DNA of 64,000 bases from Chiridota heheva. Lineage: Eukaryota > Echinodermata > Holothuroidea > Apodida > Chiridotidae. Shown here in pieces: positions 1 through 11,609 of the stretch. The notes beneath the pieces are model-generated. The model was not told the origin of the DNA. It saw nothing but the letters and a program-made list of their open reading frames with translations, and searched no databases. Both the position numbers and the translations under genes were made by a program. The stretch lies in contig JAIGNY010000476.1 of NCBI GenBank assembly GCA_020152595.1, positions 2,213,740 through 2,277,739 of the forward strand. The letters are read 5' to 3'. Positions within the stretch are counted from its first letter, which is position 1; each line of letters starts with the position of its first letter.

Positions 1-660
1 AATGACAAAATGAGGAGATATTTTGTTCAGTTTCACAAGCTATTGCCACTGCGAAACAATTTAAATTAAACAACCAGTAGCCATAGTGTCTTTATAAAAT
101 AAAAATATTGTTGTGCCCATTCAGTTTAGTAATCAATGAATGGTCTGGATTGAGTGAAAACGTCCCACAATATCGAAACGCAATTGGAGTTCGAAACATC
201 ATATTGAAGTATTATTAGGCCTTCATCAATAATATACGAATATCACATCGAATGATATAGAACATCACATCGAATATTATTAGAACATCACATCAAAATA
301 ATGATTAAATTAATGTATGAATTTGATAACAAAAAAACATAACTGATCATGATTTTGAATTATAAAACGAGCTTAATCAGACCGATATTATAACAATCCC
401 CTATGGAAATAAAGTTTCTACTCTCCTTCCAGTTTAGTGTTTTCCTTTTCAGTGTGCAGATTATTTTTAGTTGCTAGTGGAATATTGCTTGTACTTTTTT
501 TCACTTTTAATTCCAAAATTTTGTAGCCTATATTTGTGTATGTAAATTCAATCTCGGTGAAATAGATATAACCAACAATTTTAAGCAAACAATATTAACC
601 ATCGCCACTGCAATATAATTGAGCTTTGGCAGTTTAAACAAAGTGTGGTACAGCTGTACT
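1..660. repeat. Dispersed direct repeat, copy A (cut by window edge)
   Basis: This stretch runs collinear with 8535-9155 in the same orientation. Both copies share, in the same order, tracts such as gatattttgtt, ttcagtttagtaatcaatga and ctttggcagttta, separated by substitutions and short indels. Similarity fades after about 660. No reading frame survives in either copy and no terminal inverted repeats are visible, so the class is unknown; an old interspersed element is the simplest reading. The left end is outside the window. Confidence 0.7.
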
Positions 661-1686
661 TCGTGTTCTATCAAAGGAATTTTAACAGCATACGGCTATT
701 ATATAGCATACGGCTATTATATAACACAGCCCAAAATTGAGTGATTTTCTTAATTGATTTCTTGATTGCTTAAGATAATCCATGGAATATTTTGAAAGCA
801 TGTCAAGTTAAAAGGTTAGCAAAACTGTTTTCCAACCCCAAAAGACCCAATTTCCTAAAGGAGACAGAAAAAGCCGTGCAATGTTTATTACAGCAATCAG
901 CAACTTGTGGGGACCTTAAAATCACAGGGAAACATGTACAAAGCGCACTTGAAAAGTTTGGTAGAATACCGAACAAAATTAACAACATCAACTTACTTGG
1001 ATCTTAGAAAATATTCAAAATATTAGGTCCTGGTCCAAAAAAAATTGTTTCAAACTTAAACACATTTCTAAAGATAAAGGAATTTTTGTTCAGAACTTCT
1101 GCATCATAGAAAATAAAATCAAAAAAATAATAAATACAAGTTGTAAAACTGCAAACAAACGCTATTTCCTTATATTGAAAACGTTTGTTCAACTTGCATC
1201 TTCCAACTTTGCAAAAACATTCGCTTTGCTTTTTCCTTATACCATTACCAGCTCATCCAGCATTTACAATCAAGCATGTGCTGAATGTAAATAAATAAGA
1301 AATCCCCAAAGAAATCATTTTCAATTCAAATTTACCCACTCAATGCCTTCCAAATCCTCATATATTTGACTTCTTCTAATGTGTATTACATATTAATATC
1401 ACTTTAAGATCGGGCTTAAAAAATCAAAAGAGTTATCGTAGTACCTGTAAACTTTCCATTTCCCTGCTCTGTCGCAACGTAACTGTAGGCCTACTATACA
1501 TGTACATAACTTAACAACCAGGTCCCAAAACCCAGGTCCATAGCTATCCAAAATCCATGTTAAAACAATGTGTGTATTAATCGTTTGACATGTTGGGCAT
1601 GGTGAAATTTTCCATCTCCCCTGGCCTGTAAACGCGAATGTTCAGACTCATTGGTCACACCCATTTTCCTTTTATGGTCACATTTA
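661..1686. other. Gene-free stretch left of the first hAT-like element
   Basis: AT-rich sequence with no recognised gene. A plus-strand frame stays open from 774 to 1007 (about 71 codons, lysine-rich, ending NKINNINLLGS), but it has no convincing start, no splice signals that settle its borders and no family I recognise. It lies on the strand opposite to ABCF2. It could be a decayed transposon or chance, and I do not call it a gene. This stretch probably lies within ABCF2 intron 2, since no third ABCF2 exon is visible anywhere to the left of 6916. Confidence 0.4.
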
Positions 1687-1694
1687 CTCTTGTT

Positions 1695-2758
1695 TAGAGC
1701 TGTGACCGTTTAGGGATTTTAGTAAACGTGTACACCCCAAAAAAAGCGAGCGTGTATCGTGTACACGCGTTTAGTACCGTAATTTTCAAAATACACCAAA
1801 ATTGCTCTAAAACTACGAGCTTAAGTAAAAACAAATCGCGCAACCAATATGACAAAAGTACTGACTCCATTGCCCAAATAGACGCTGAGTTTTGCTTTCC
1901 AAATTGTAAAAAGTTTACTTCTACAGTATAAATCATCATTTTTATGGAAAATATGTATGGAAATTTAGTTTAGAAAAAATGAGATAACTTCCTTTCAATG
2001 TCATTTAAACTCAACATCGCATAACTTTTTTGTCCTATTCGCTACGGTTTTCAAAGTTCTTCTGTGTAAATCTTGCATACTAGACCTATGATATACCTCG
2101 CCGTAAAACATTTCAAAACTACGCCACCAGCGCCAGGAAGTTCTGAAATATCAGTCCTCTCGAAAAAATGGCCGCCATCTTTGCGAAGCATGCAGAATTT
2201 CAGCTCTATTAAAACTTTTTTCTGTTTGTTTATTAGGCAATATTTTTTCTTTCTTGCAAAATTTATTTGACTCATCAGGTAATATTTACATGTAAATGTA
2301 CTGATTGTCACGATTCAAGTGTTTTTTGGTCGATTTAACAGCTTGTAAAACGGGCCTTGATTGCGTGGGATTTAAAGCCTTATGGCCTAATGTTAGGCCT
2401 ATTATTAGTTTCACTGTTTACTGCTGCACATTCGCGGTGCATTTTACAAGTTAGATTTTACTCAGATTTCGATGAAATCAAAAAGCATAATATCCCCATT
2501 CAATGGTGATTACTGCGCATTTGTGATTTGCACGATTAAAAAGGATTATGCTAATCGGATTTACAGTCTGTAAAAAGTCATTGATTAGAATTTTGTCAGC
2601 CGAATGTGTGTGATTTGAATTTTCAACATTGATTTTCAAGAGCAAGACACTAGGCCCCTGTGATGTATGAAAAACGATTACTCGCAATAAAGTATTTAGT
2701 AAACGTTTACAAGATTTGCGAGCGTGTAGCGTGTACACGCTAAACGGTCACAGCTCTA
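1695..2758. mobile_element. Non-autonomous hAT-like DNA transposon, copy 1
   Basis: Perfect 18-bp terminal inverted repeats begin tagagctgtgaccgttta (1695-1712) and end with the exact reverse complement (2741-2758). They are flanked by an identical 8-bp target duplication, ctcttgtt, at 1687-1694 and 2759-2766. An 8-bp duplication with tips of the form TAGRG is the hallmark of the hAT superfamily. The subterminal regions carry several gtgtacacg palindromes on both ends, the kind of motif cluster that hAT transposases bind. The body is about 1.06 kb with no transposase frame, so it would need an enzyme supplied in trans. A second copy in the opposite orientation lies at 15342-16399. The superfamily call is inferred from ends and duplication only. 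Confidence 0.88.
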
Positions 2759-2766
2759 CTCTTGTT

Positions 2767-5700
2767 GAGAAAAACTTTTCTCGTACGTACAAGAACCTTG
2801 AGCAACTTATCACAATGTATCGATAGGCATTGATGTTAATAAGTCCCTTGGTGTTCCGAAAATATCCCTGTATACCGACCCCTTTCCTTACAATTTATTT
2901 TGAATGTTTCTGCAAAAACGAAAACAAAATACATACAATTACCGACTTTCTTTTGCTCTTGACTTTTGATCAAATTTATTCTTAATGTATCGTTGTTTTT
3001 GACTCGGGGACTTGAAAGACAATTGGCGCTACACACGATTCCCTATAACCACGCCGTAACTTTGTGTTACAATGGAATAATATTATTTTCTTGCACGTGG
3101 CAAATTTCATAAGGTTGCGGGGAATTGCGCAACAAGCCCTTCGGCGATAATTATTTCCAGATGTTTAAGAAATGCCCAGGGCACAGTACAGCACAGGTCA
3201 CTTGCTTATACTCCCTGCTTCTACTAAACGTGAATGATTATCATGGAAATCGAAGCTGGATGTAAGCGGTGTGCCTAGATTCTAGAAAATGTAACGATCT
3301 CGTAAGATTGACCTATCTAAAAAAAAAAATATATTAAAGCAGGGCCGACAATGGGCTCAACAATACTTTTAAAGGGGACCAGTGGTGGCACACGGGCGTA
3401 AGTGTGTGTTTGTGTGTGTGTGTGGGGAGGGGGTAAGCATTCTTGATTATTTCTCATCAGTGTTACTTGTCCCTCAATCAACAGATTTCCCCCTCGATAA
3501 TAAGACCAAAAGAGGGGGAATTTCGCCAAAAGAGGGTGTAACACATTTTGGTAGAGAGTGGGTCAAGTTGTGAGTACGAACTAGTCAAGTTGCTGAAGAA
3601 GGATGATCAACCCGTCAAATAAACGATCACATTAATTTTCACCAGGTTTTATGTGTGTGTGTGGGATGGGAGGGGGGAGGGGTCAGCCCAGTGTTTTATT
3701 GCTAACTTATCGACATTTGGAAATATTTTAAAAATTTGATTTTTCATCAGATGGTATCGTCAAATTGCTCGTCACCTGCGGGTAACCTCAACAATTGATC
3801 CAGAACGGTTACCATTACCAATTGAGTTGCACGTTATATTTTATACAAAAAAGCTTATAACTTTTGTTACAAGAACATTTCTTTCAATACTCAGATGTCG
3901 CTATTAATTCATTTTTATTTCCCACCATGTCATATGGTCAAATTCACCATCACCCTAGGCCTCCTATAACTTCTACAATCCGGACCAGTTGTCATCCCCT
4001 TCCCAGGGACTTGTAATTCAATACTCAAAATGTGGAACTTCCAGATCCAGCAGGTTTTTCCCAACAATTGTGAGCATGAAATTTTTCCGTAGTGGGACTA
4101 CTACATGGAAAACACGGGCTGTGCGCACCATTTTTAAGTTATGATTTAAAATGTCCTTTTTTTGTCGAAAATAACTTAATATGAAATTGATAACTTTATC
4201 AGAACACCGGGATTTATTGTTTGGTTATTTTATTATCCTCAACTAACAATTAAAACAGCCATGGATACAATTGCATTTAGTTTTCAGTTACTCGCAACCT
4301 GGTTAATCTATAGTTCAGCCCGCAGGAGCGAGAGCCGGTACTACTTTTCCTTTTGTCTTTGCAGTTAAAACATCAGTGCCCCATATTCCGATGGGGATCC
4401 CAAGTGCGAATTTTGTGTAGACCAGTAGCATATATTAAAACTATTTGATATTTTTATATATTATTTGCAATATGCTTTTGACTCAATTCAAAGAGATCGA
4501 TTTCTTATTTACCTCTTCTTTATTTTATTTTTTTATTTTCAATTACTTTTCTGCAGTAGTCATATTTTGATTGCTTTTTACGATGGTTTTTGCATTCATA
4601 TTTGTTTTGAAGTCATTTGTAAATAACATTGAACTGCATATAGGTCTACATAATTAAATCGGTAGGAAGTGGATACAGAGGTGATGAGATGGGGTGGGGC
4701 CGCCGGAGGAAGGGAGGGGGGGGGGGGGTCACATGTTCAACTTGTTTCCATTAAAAACAATTATTTACGCTTCAAGAAACGTGTCAGTAGGGAACCAAAA
4801 ACAATAATTTAACTTAACATATTTGTTAGAAGAAAATAATGTTATTTCACTGCGGACAAAACCAGTTACATGCAAAGAAATGGAAGTTTAAAATTAGCTG
4901 GCATTTCAGAATGACAACTTGTTGGAAAAATCCAGTAATTCTTAAAGTGCAAATGGAAGAAAGAAATACATGTATGAAATAAAACTTGCAGAGGTTTTTG
5001 CATTTATTTATTTCTCTTGACATATTACTTAAAGCAGTAAGAAGTGTAAGCACTTTTTTGTTTTTTGTATTTCCATCACACAACCAATCTTGTACATGCA
5101 ATAAGTGGGCAACAAAAATGTATTCTTAAAAGATTATGCATATTGAAAACAAAACAAAAACGTTATCAATTTGACCAAACTTCACTTATCTTGAAACGTA
5201 CTTGTGGAAAACAAAAAAAAATATTGGGATATGAATTAAGGGTTAATTACGATATCATACTGACGACCATAATAAAAAAACTGCCATTTGTGAACAGAAG
5301 TCTCAATGAGTAGCACTACGCTATTGACTATTACTGCAGGCTTACGTTGTTGTCAGTGGAACTGGTTGGAAGGATTAGGTAACCACAACAGAACTGTCTA
5401 GTTATGTGGTTAACACTCTCTTAACCAGCAAACTAGCTTGACAGAGTTTATTGATATAAGGGATTATTTTCTGCCACACAATAGGGAATGCAGGAATCGA
5501 CTTAACATTACCACCTAATCCTGTCAAATGCATTCCCAGGTAATGTAAATGACACATTCATTCCCGCTAGCACTGTACATTCCTTCCTAGCAGGGAGCTA
5601 TCGCCCCAGTTAATGGCCGCCAAGCTAATGTTTAATAGTAAATTATTACCACACATTGCATGGGACATTGCTTCCATCATGTAAAATTCCTACTTTTCAA

Positions 5701-5980
5701 CACAAAATCATTAGAACTTTGACAGGAAAAAACAAACAAAATATCTCCTTTTATGTTACTTCTAAGTGGTTTGCACCTGGTTTCCACATACTTGGCTATG
5801 CAGTGCTAAGTTGCTGACACAAACAGCATGACACTTTTATGTAAACATTAAAAAGGGAGGCCATAAAAAAATATAAAAAAACATCAAAACCATTAAACAG
5901 GGAGGAAGGGGGAGTGGACATCTAGTATTTTGTTTTGTGAAGTGAGAAATATGAGGAAATTCACTGAGCATGGGAGAGGG
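2767..5980. other. Gene-free stretch with simple-sequence tracts
   Basis: No gene, RNA or transposon ends are recognised. Visible landmarks are a GT-rich tract at about 3400-3432, a second GT/G-rich patch at about 3650-3685 and a long run of G near 4715-4728. Short open frames here have no family resemblance. The stretch probably belongs to the long second intron of ABCF2, which reads leftwards through it. Confidence 0.4.
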
Positions 5981-5989
5981 ATGATGGAA

Positions 5990-6585
5990 GCATCGCCTTA
6001 ATACTTCATTCAGGGAAACAAATCAAGAAAATGGGGAGGGGACAATATTATATACCAAACCAAATATCTTTTCACAATAAAAAGAATTCCCCCACCTCAA
6101 ATTCAAATGGTTTGGCGATCCAATTTGCCTTTGGAAACCTGCAAATAGGGAGATCTTAGCGAAGAAGCATGGCACTACTACCACCACCCGCCCCTACCAC
6201 ACCCCTTCTTCCTATTTGTAATACTTCCATTTTTTTGTGAAGAAATTTAAGAAATTGGGGGAGGGGATGACATGATCTACAAAATTATGTTTTCATAAAA
6301 GAGAATGCCCCACCCCAAATTCAATAGCATAACAATCCCAGTTTGTCGCTTCAAACTTGCAAATGAGCCAGGGATCATAAGATCCACTCCCCTGCCACCC
6401 TCAACTTTCCCGCCCCCACCTTGCTGTCGTAATACTTTCATTATTGTGAAGAAATTGAAGAAAATTGGAGAGGGGACGAGATAATCTACCAAATTATGTT
6501 TTCTTAAAGGAGAATGCCTCCACCCTAAATTGGATAGCCCAATAATAATTTCCGCTTTCCCAAGGGCTCAACTCAAATACACTTT
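5990..6585. repeat. Degenerate tandem repeat, unit about 210-225 bp
   Basis: About two and a half units follow one another. Each opens with an aagaaattgggggagggg-like stretch, then a tatctaccaaattatgttttc segment split by variants, then ccccacccc-aaattcaat, then a C-rich patch and ttgtgaagaaatt. Units start near 6025, 6250 and 6460, the last being incomplete. The copies are diverged by substitutions and indels, so the array is old. No coding content is seen. Confidence 0.6.
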
Positions 6586-6915
6586 ATCATATCTAATTTC
6601 AAACTTGGCTTTAAAATTGGAGTTATTAATGATATATTTGTAAAAAGTGAACTAAGTCCAAGTTATTTTCTACCAAGTTTCTGTCAGACAGCCTATCACA
6701 AGAAAGTGCATTTCTTTACTGTTGGCCAAGTGCAGATTGAGTCATTGTTAGATCACAGGAGCTTATTAGTTTGAAGATGATACTTATCTATTGACCCCAC
6801 TTCTATAAAATATTAAAAAAAAATCATTTAAATCATCAGCATGCTAATGATGGAACACACACAAGAATCAGTTTTGACCTGTTAATTTTTAAAACAAGAA
6901 AACATTTCTTCTTAC
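6586..6915 (-). other. Start of ABCF2 intron 2
   Basis: Sequence downstream of the gtaaga donor at 6910-6915 on the minus strand. No third exon with the expected continuation after the Walker A loop could be read here or anywhere to the left, so intron 2 appears to extend past the window edge and exceed 6.9 kb. Confidence 0.5.
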
Positions 6916-7122
6916 CACATCCGTTTAACCCCAATAAGCCATATCGCCTGCCACAATTCAATTCAATGTTTGTGTCTTGAAAAAGCTCCTCGCCATGGAA
7001 CGTGAGAGTGAAATTGATAATCTTGATGTCACAGCTGCTATGATGGGAGGCCAAAACACCAGTACAAGATCGATGCTGAGCAGCAAGATCAATAGATTCC
7101 ACGCCATTGGTTATGCCATTGA
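6916..7122 (-). CDS. ABCF2: ABCF2, second coding exon (start of first ATP-binding domain)
   Basis: This exon reads CTGVLASHH, then LTFHGEELFQDTNIELN, then GRRYGLLGLNGCG on the minus strand. That is the region leading into the first Walker A loop of ABCF2, a soluble twin-ABC ATPase of subfamily F. The family works with ribosomes and translation or stress signalling and has no membrane segments. The acceptor is tgtattag, placing the first base at 7122. The donor is gtaaga, placing the last base at 6916. The exon is 207 bp with phase 1 at both ends. It begins with TC, which completes a valine codon with the final G of exon 1, so the two exons join in frame. The Walker A loop (GxxGxGK[ST]) is split by the donor; its lysine and serine/threonine must come from a third exon, not found in this window. 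A shadow frame continues past both splice sites and is not coding. I am confident of the family and fairly confident of F2 rather than F1 or F3. Confidence 0.9.
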
Positions 7123-8090
7123 CTAATACAGTACAAAAAAGAGACAACATTCAAGGTTTGAGCTTCCTTTAGTTGTGCAGCTTACATGTAGCAACAAAGA
7201 AGGTCAACAAATGCTAGCAAAATTAAATTCTAGTAATACTGATAATAGCCTAACGAGTGATGCAAAAGGTGGTGAGAATTAACATAGTGATAAATAAAAA
7301 ATCACACACAAAAATAATGAGCCTTAAAGGATTTGCACAACAAACTGTCATCGACTTCAATGTACATTGAAACCTCGGAACAACAAAGATTGTTTTGTGC
7401 AATCATGCAGTTTGGCCCATAATCAAAGAAAGGATTGCAACTATCCAAGACTCAAAAATATGATACTTACGAGCATGATGAACTCAACAGATAGTTGCCC
7501 TGAATATAAGAGATTAACGGTAAATGCAATCACGACTCACATGCCAATGCAAACTGACACACATAGCATGACCTACAGTACCCAATTATCACCAGAACCA
7601 AAAGATTATGTAGTGCCAATGCCTTTTTCCATGCCGACTGATTTTGTATTTTGCCATTGCATATCATAAAACAATTGACATGACATGAATCGTTTTAAAA
7701 ATATCGTGTTTACATGTATAAGCTCTTTTCAACAAAATCATATTAAGCCCTAATTTAATGTTTCTTTTAATAAAATGAACAAATACAAACTAGCTAACAT
7801 CATAATTCTACAAAATGTGAAACAAAGCAGACATGTGATTGTTAAAATATGAGCATTTCAAGATATTTACATTAAACTCTACCCACTCATCAATATGCAT
7901 GACATCGCCACCAAAAACATTAGGGCAATCTATGAACCATGGCCTATCTGTGTACCACATGACATGAATCTGGGGTTTGGTTCTTAAAATATCGTGCTTA
8001 CGAACTTGCTGTCACAGACACACATACGTGTACATAAACACATCAATATGACTGCATAGCTTCCTTAATATGCAATTACCATCAGAACTA
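7123..8090. other. Intronic stretch with two related repeat segments
   Basis: No gene is recognised. Blocks at about 7550-7720 and 7960-8090 resemble each other and the sequence just before the minisatellite at 11610, with shared wording around catgacatgaatc, aaaatatcgtg and gacacacat. A plus-strand frame at 7367-7669 has no family resemblance. Confidence 0.4.
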
Positions 8091-8092
8091 AA

Positions 8093-8160
8093 AATGGCAC
8101 CCCACATGGCATCCAATGTCCTACATGGCATCCCTCTATGTGTCCCACATGGTGACATTG
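8093..8160. repeat. Short block of the 24-bp minisatellite
   Basis: Roughly three units of the catggcatcc/gtcccacatgg type, the same family as the long array at 11610. One further stray unit lies near 8500-8525 (gtcccacaaatggcatccc). It marks a third position of this family in the intron. Confidence 0.6.
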
Positions 8161-8176
8161 GTGTTCTTCTAACACC

Positions 8177-8493
8177 ATGGGCATTCTCCTCGACATTCCT
8201 CTCACAAAACGCAGAACATTTAAAGACAGGTCGTTTGCTGTAGCTGCCCCTGTCACATGGAATAGTTTGCCATCTTATCTTCGTTGCATCAATAACTACG
8301 ATAATTTCAAACGGGAACTAAAAACTGTTTTGTTCACCCAGGCTTTTTTATAATTGTTTGTGTTTATCTTTATCCTATGAACTTTATTAACTTTATGAAC
8401 AGTTTTATTTATTTTCTGTACAGCGCCGCTGAATGTGCATTGTATAGATATTGAGCGCTATATAAATATATAAACATAAACATAAACATTGTT
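8177..8493 (+). mobile_element. 3' end of a CR1/L2-group LINE
   Basis: A plus-strand frame at 8177-8353 reads RRTFKDRSFAVAAPVTWNSL, PSYLRCINNYDNFKREL and KTVLFTQAF before its stop. This is the typical tail of CR1/L2-group retrotransposon polyproteins (D-R-x-F-x-V-A-A-P-x-x-W-N-x-L-P, then F-K-x-x-L-K-T-x-L-F). It is followed by a short 3' untranslated region with tgagcgctatataaatata and a microsatellite tail of about four taaaca units at 8470-8490. Everything upstream of the final 58 codons is missing, which fits the 5' truncation usual for LINE insertions. The fragment sits in ABCF2 intron 1, antisense to the gene. Confidence 0.82.
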
Positions 8494-8534
8494 CCTTGTC
8501 CCACAAATGGCATCCCTCCCTACGTCAGGAAATC

Positions 8535-9155
8535 GGAAGATATTTTGTTTAGTTTCACAAGCTACTGTCACAGAGAAACAATCTAAATTAAACCATTTAG
8601 CCATAGTGTCGTTATAACATTAAAATATTGCCAAGCCCGTTCAGTTTAGTAATCAATGAACGGATTAAGTGAAAACATTTGACAATAATGAAATGCAATG
8701 GGAGTTTGAAACATCATATCGAAGTATTATTAGGGCCTACATCAATAGTATGCGCACATCACAGAATAATATAGAACATCACAACGGAATATTATTAGAA
8801 CATCACATCAAAATAATAATTAAATTCATGTATGAATTTAATAACGAAAAGTGGTATTAAACTGGTTATTTCAAATTATAGCAATGAAAATAAAGTTTCT
8901 ACTATCCTTCCAGTTTAGTGTTTTCCTTTTCAATGTGCAGATTATTTTTAGTCGCAAGAGAAACATTGCTTGTACTTTTTTTCCTTTTTTGTTATTTTTA
9001 ATTCCAACACTTTGTAGCCTAACATTTGTAGCCTACATTTGTAAATTTTATCTCGGTGAAATAGATATAACAACAATTTTAAGCAAATATTTTTGCAATC
9101 GACACTGCAATATAATTAAGCTTTGGCAGTTTAAATAAAGTGCAGTACGGCTGTA
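8535..9155. repeat. Dispersed direct repeat, copy B
   Basis: Collinear with 1-660 in the same orientation. It begins at gaagatattttgtt and fades after ctttggcagtttaaataaag and a diverged tail. It sits right after a LINE 3' tail and a stray minisatellite unit. Open frames at 8669-8860 and 8851-9138 are not conserved in copy A, so they are not coding. Confidence 0.7.
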
Positions 9156-9249
9156 CAGTACCGCCTGCAATAAATTGGTTTGCTTGTTTGTTTGTTTTCT
9201 TTGATGAGGGCTTAACAGCACCACGTTAACGAGGGTCAAATTGTGCCTG

Positions 9250-10770
9250 AGGTTAGATCATTCTAGAGGTACATATAGAAAGGAAAGAAAACGGGGAGAA
9301 TGATAGAAATACAAAAACTAAAAGTCAGAAAGCTGGGATCAAGGAGGTGCATGGGTGAAAAAAAGAAAGTAGAGAGAGGGGGGGGAGGGTAGAATAGGAG
9401 GACTTAATATGCTTGTAGAGGGGGTGAAAAAAGAAAGTAGAGAGAGGGATGGAATAGGAGGACTAAATATGGTTGTAGAGGGAAGCAAGACGAAGGAAGG
9501 AGATAATTTTATCCGGAAGAACTCAGCAATTGAGTTGTAGGGAGCGAGGGAAGCTCTGGGAAGGTTGTACAAGGGGCAAGCAAGGAGAACGTGATGGACT
9601 GTGAGAATGCAATGGCAGTTGTTGCAGGGGGATTGGAGGAAGTCAATAAGGAGGTAGGAGTGAGTGAGGTAGGTGTGACCTATTCTGAGACTGGTATATG
9701 AACGTTGTCGACATGAGAAAGGTTGTTGATGGTGGCTTTGATCGGAATGGTGGGCTGGATGACCTGGAGTTTGTTATCAATTTGAGAGTCCCATGAGGTT
9801 TGCCAGCGGTCACGAACAAGGGAAGCAATAAGCGGTTTGATGTCAGAAAGGGTTTGGGGAAATAGGGTAGGGGGAGGTTAAGAGCAAGATTAGCGGCTAC
9901 ATAAGCCCTGTCATTGCCAGGGATGCCAACATGGCTGGGTATCCAAAAGAAAATAATATTCTTCCTGCAGAGGGTGGGCAAAAGGAGTTTCCAGAGGAAG
10001 TGGGATGTGAAGTTATCCCATTTAAGATTAAGTAACGAGGTAAGATCACCCTTGGAGTCGGAGAAGATGGCAAAGTGGCTGAGTTGAGGGCAAAGAGGAT
10101 GGCCTTTGCTTCGGCTGAAAAGATGGACGAGTAGTCGGGAAGTCTGCTACTGAGGGTGATGTCTTGGATGACGGCAGCAACAGCTGCCTTGTTGCCTTCC
10201 TTGGAGCCAACAGTATAGATGGAGGTGTAGTTTGAGAGTTGGTGTTTGATTTGGTTGTAAAGATTGATGAAGATGTTAGGGTGGGTTTGGGTTTTGTGAT
10301 GAGTGGAGAGGCCCAGGTGGAGAGAAGAGATTGGAGTGGCCCAAGGAGGAAAAGTGGGCCGGGAGAAAGTGCCAAGAGTGGCGGGGTTGATGCCGAGATG
10401 GACGAAGTCTGATTTAATGTGTAAGCTAAAACGAGGGGATAGGGTTTAAGTCCTATCAAAAAGGGTGGAGAAATTGGGGTACCTAATGAGGTTGTAAACA
10501 GGGTTCTGGGTGTTGGTGAGGACTCTAAAAGCATAGGAGAGGCTAAGCTTTCTACATCTAAGTAGAACGGGGGTTCATTGGCTTCAACATAAAGGCTGGC
10601 GATTGGGAGGTCCTGTAGGCACCCAGACAAATGAGTTGTGAGCGACACAGTAGACAATATTGCCGTAGTCAAGCTTGGCATGACTGGAGATCCTAAAGAT
10701 TTTTAGGAGAGCATGGCGGTTCCCACGCCAAGTGGTGTTGGAGAGGAGGCGGAGAAGTTGGGGAGCTGTT
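9250..10770 (-). mobile_element. Decayed I-type LINE: RT thumb, RNase H, zinc knuckle
   Basis: Read on the minus strand through several frameshifts and stops, this holds the C-terminal half of a non-LTR retrotransposon polyprotein. First comes the post-RT segment TWRGNRHALLKIFR then AKLDYGNIVYC (about 10745-10640). Next is an RNase H domain with YTVGSKEGNKAA (about 10225), SAEAKAILFAL (about 10120), FSDSKGDLTSL (about 10070) and WIPSHVGIPGND (about 9945). Last is a C-terminal cysteine cluster reading C-N-N-C-H...TVHHVLLACPLY (about 9620-9560). An RNase H domain plus this cluster places it in the I/Jockey group. The first RNase H catalytic aspartate is valine (YTVGS for YTDGS), and the frame is broken repeatedly, so it is dead. 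The 5' part (endonuclease, RT core) is absent. It is in sense with ABCF2, inside intron 1. Confidence 0.85.
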
Positions 10771-11360
10771 GCATTTCTGTTTCAGGCTGGTGATGTGTTG
10801 CTTGTAGCAGCGCTCGAAACAACCGTAGGCCCGCTAGCCCGGGGCAAGTAGAACTTACGTCCGGGTTAGCTAAAACTGATCTTTCAAAGCCCGCCGGGAA
10901 AGTAACCAGAAGAAAAAAAATATACCTTAAAACTTTTCAAAAATACATTATTACACATCACTTACACAAGCCAAAATGCATAATTGTCCACTTCGATAAG
11001 GTTGAAAAGCCATAATTAACGAAAAACTTCACAAAAAATTATACTTATTTACCGTTACGTTGTCACTACTACTACCGCACCCAATACACGCACACACAGT
11101 CAATCAGTGCATTCAACTCGTACCGTAATTGAAAAACAACTGCACAAGGCTAAAAAAAGTTGGAACAAACTAACTGTGGCAATGGCTCTTTTGCAAACAT
11201 GTAGTGTTACTGTTGGTTGATTGTTCTTTCATTATGTATGTTCCTGGAATGTTGTGATATGGCCAATACATCGGATATTTTTGTGTGCGACATGCGATTG
11301 AGGAATTGTTCTTGTCATTTTTCATATTTGTGTAAATTTAGCGTGTAAGACAGAATTTAT
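10771..11360. other. Intronic stretch, no feature recognised
   Basis: A more GC-rich patch at about 10805-10905 (containing gcccgctagcccgggg and cccgccggg) is followed by AT-rich sequence. No frame, RNA or terminal repeat is recognised. Confidence 0.35.
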
Positions 11361-11397
11361 CTGTGTTTTGACTTTATTCAATGTGTTATTTACCTTT

Positions 11398-11541
11398 GGA
11401 GAGGATAAGTTTATTCAATTTTTTTCAAGTGAATCAAGGGAGAAAAAAAAAAATGAGGATTATCAGCCAGCAACATCCAGTGACAACCCTGGTTGTTCGA
11501 AGAAATCTAAAAGTGACTCAGATGATTATGAAACTAGAACA
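11398..11541 (+). other. Possible exon-like frame, unassigned
   Basis: A plus-strand frame reads FGEDKFIQFFSSES then KKKNEDYQPATSSDNPGC then SKKSKSDSDDYE. It stops looking protein-like at a possible donor, aca-gtaaat, at about 11541. The low-complexity, charged, serine-rich make-up resembles the linker near the N-terminus of many zinc-finger or hAT-transposase-like proteins, but there is no diagnostic motif. It is antisense to ABCF2 and abuts the minisatellite block. It could be an exon of the mobile family that carries the minisatellite, or chance. Confidence 0.2.
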
Positions 11542-11609
11542 GTAAATACCGTCATGGTTTGCATGCCCATGCAAATTGACACCCATATTATATGACCGGT
11601 CAATTATAA

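Noticed and set aside
771..1007. 71-codon frame as a possible exon
   Set aside because: No family, no clear splice borders, on the strand opposite to the only gene.
1..6915. Search for the third ABCF2 exon
   Set aside because: No minus-strand segment resembling the sequence after the Walker A loop was found, so the exon is taken to lie beyond the left edge.
7123..7150. Extension of the ABCF2 exon 2 frame to an upstream ATG at 7150
   Set aside because: The residues before the tgtattag acceptor have no family resemblance, while the in-phase join with exon 1 explains the start of the exon.
10046..10681. 211-codon minus-strand frame
   Set aside because: It is mostly the wrong frame across the decayed I-type LINE; the recognisable RNase H words lie in the other frames.
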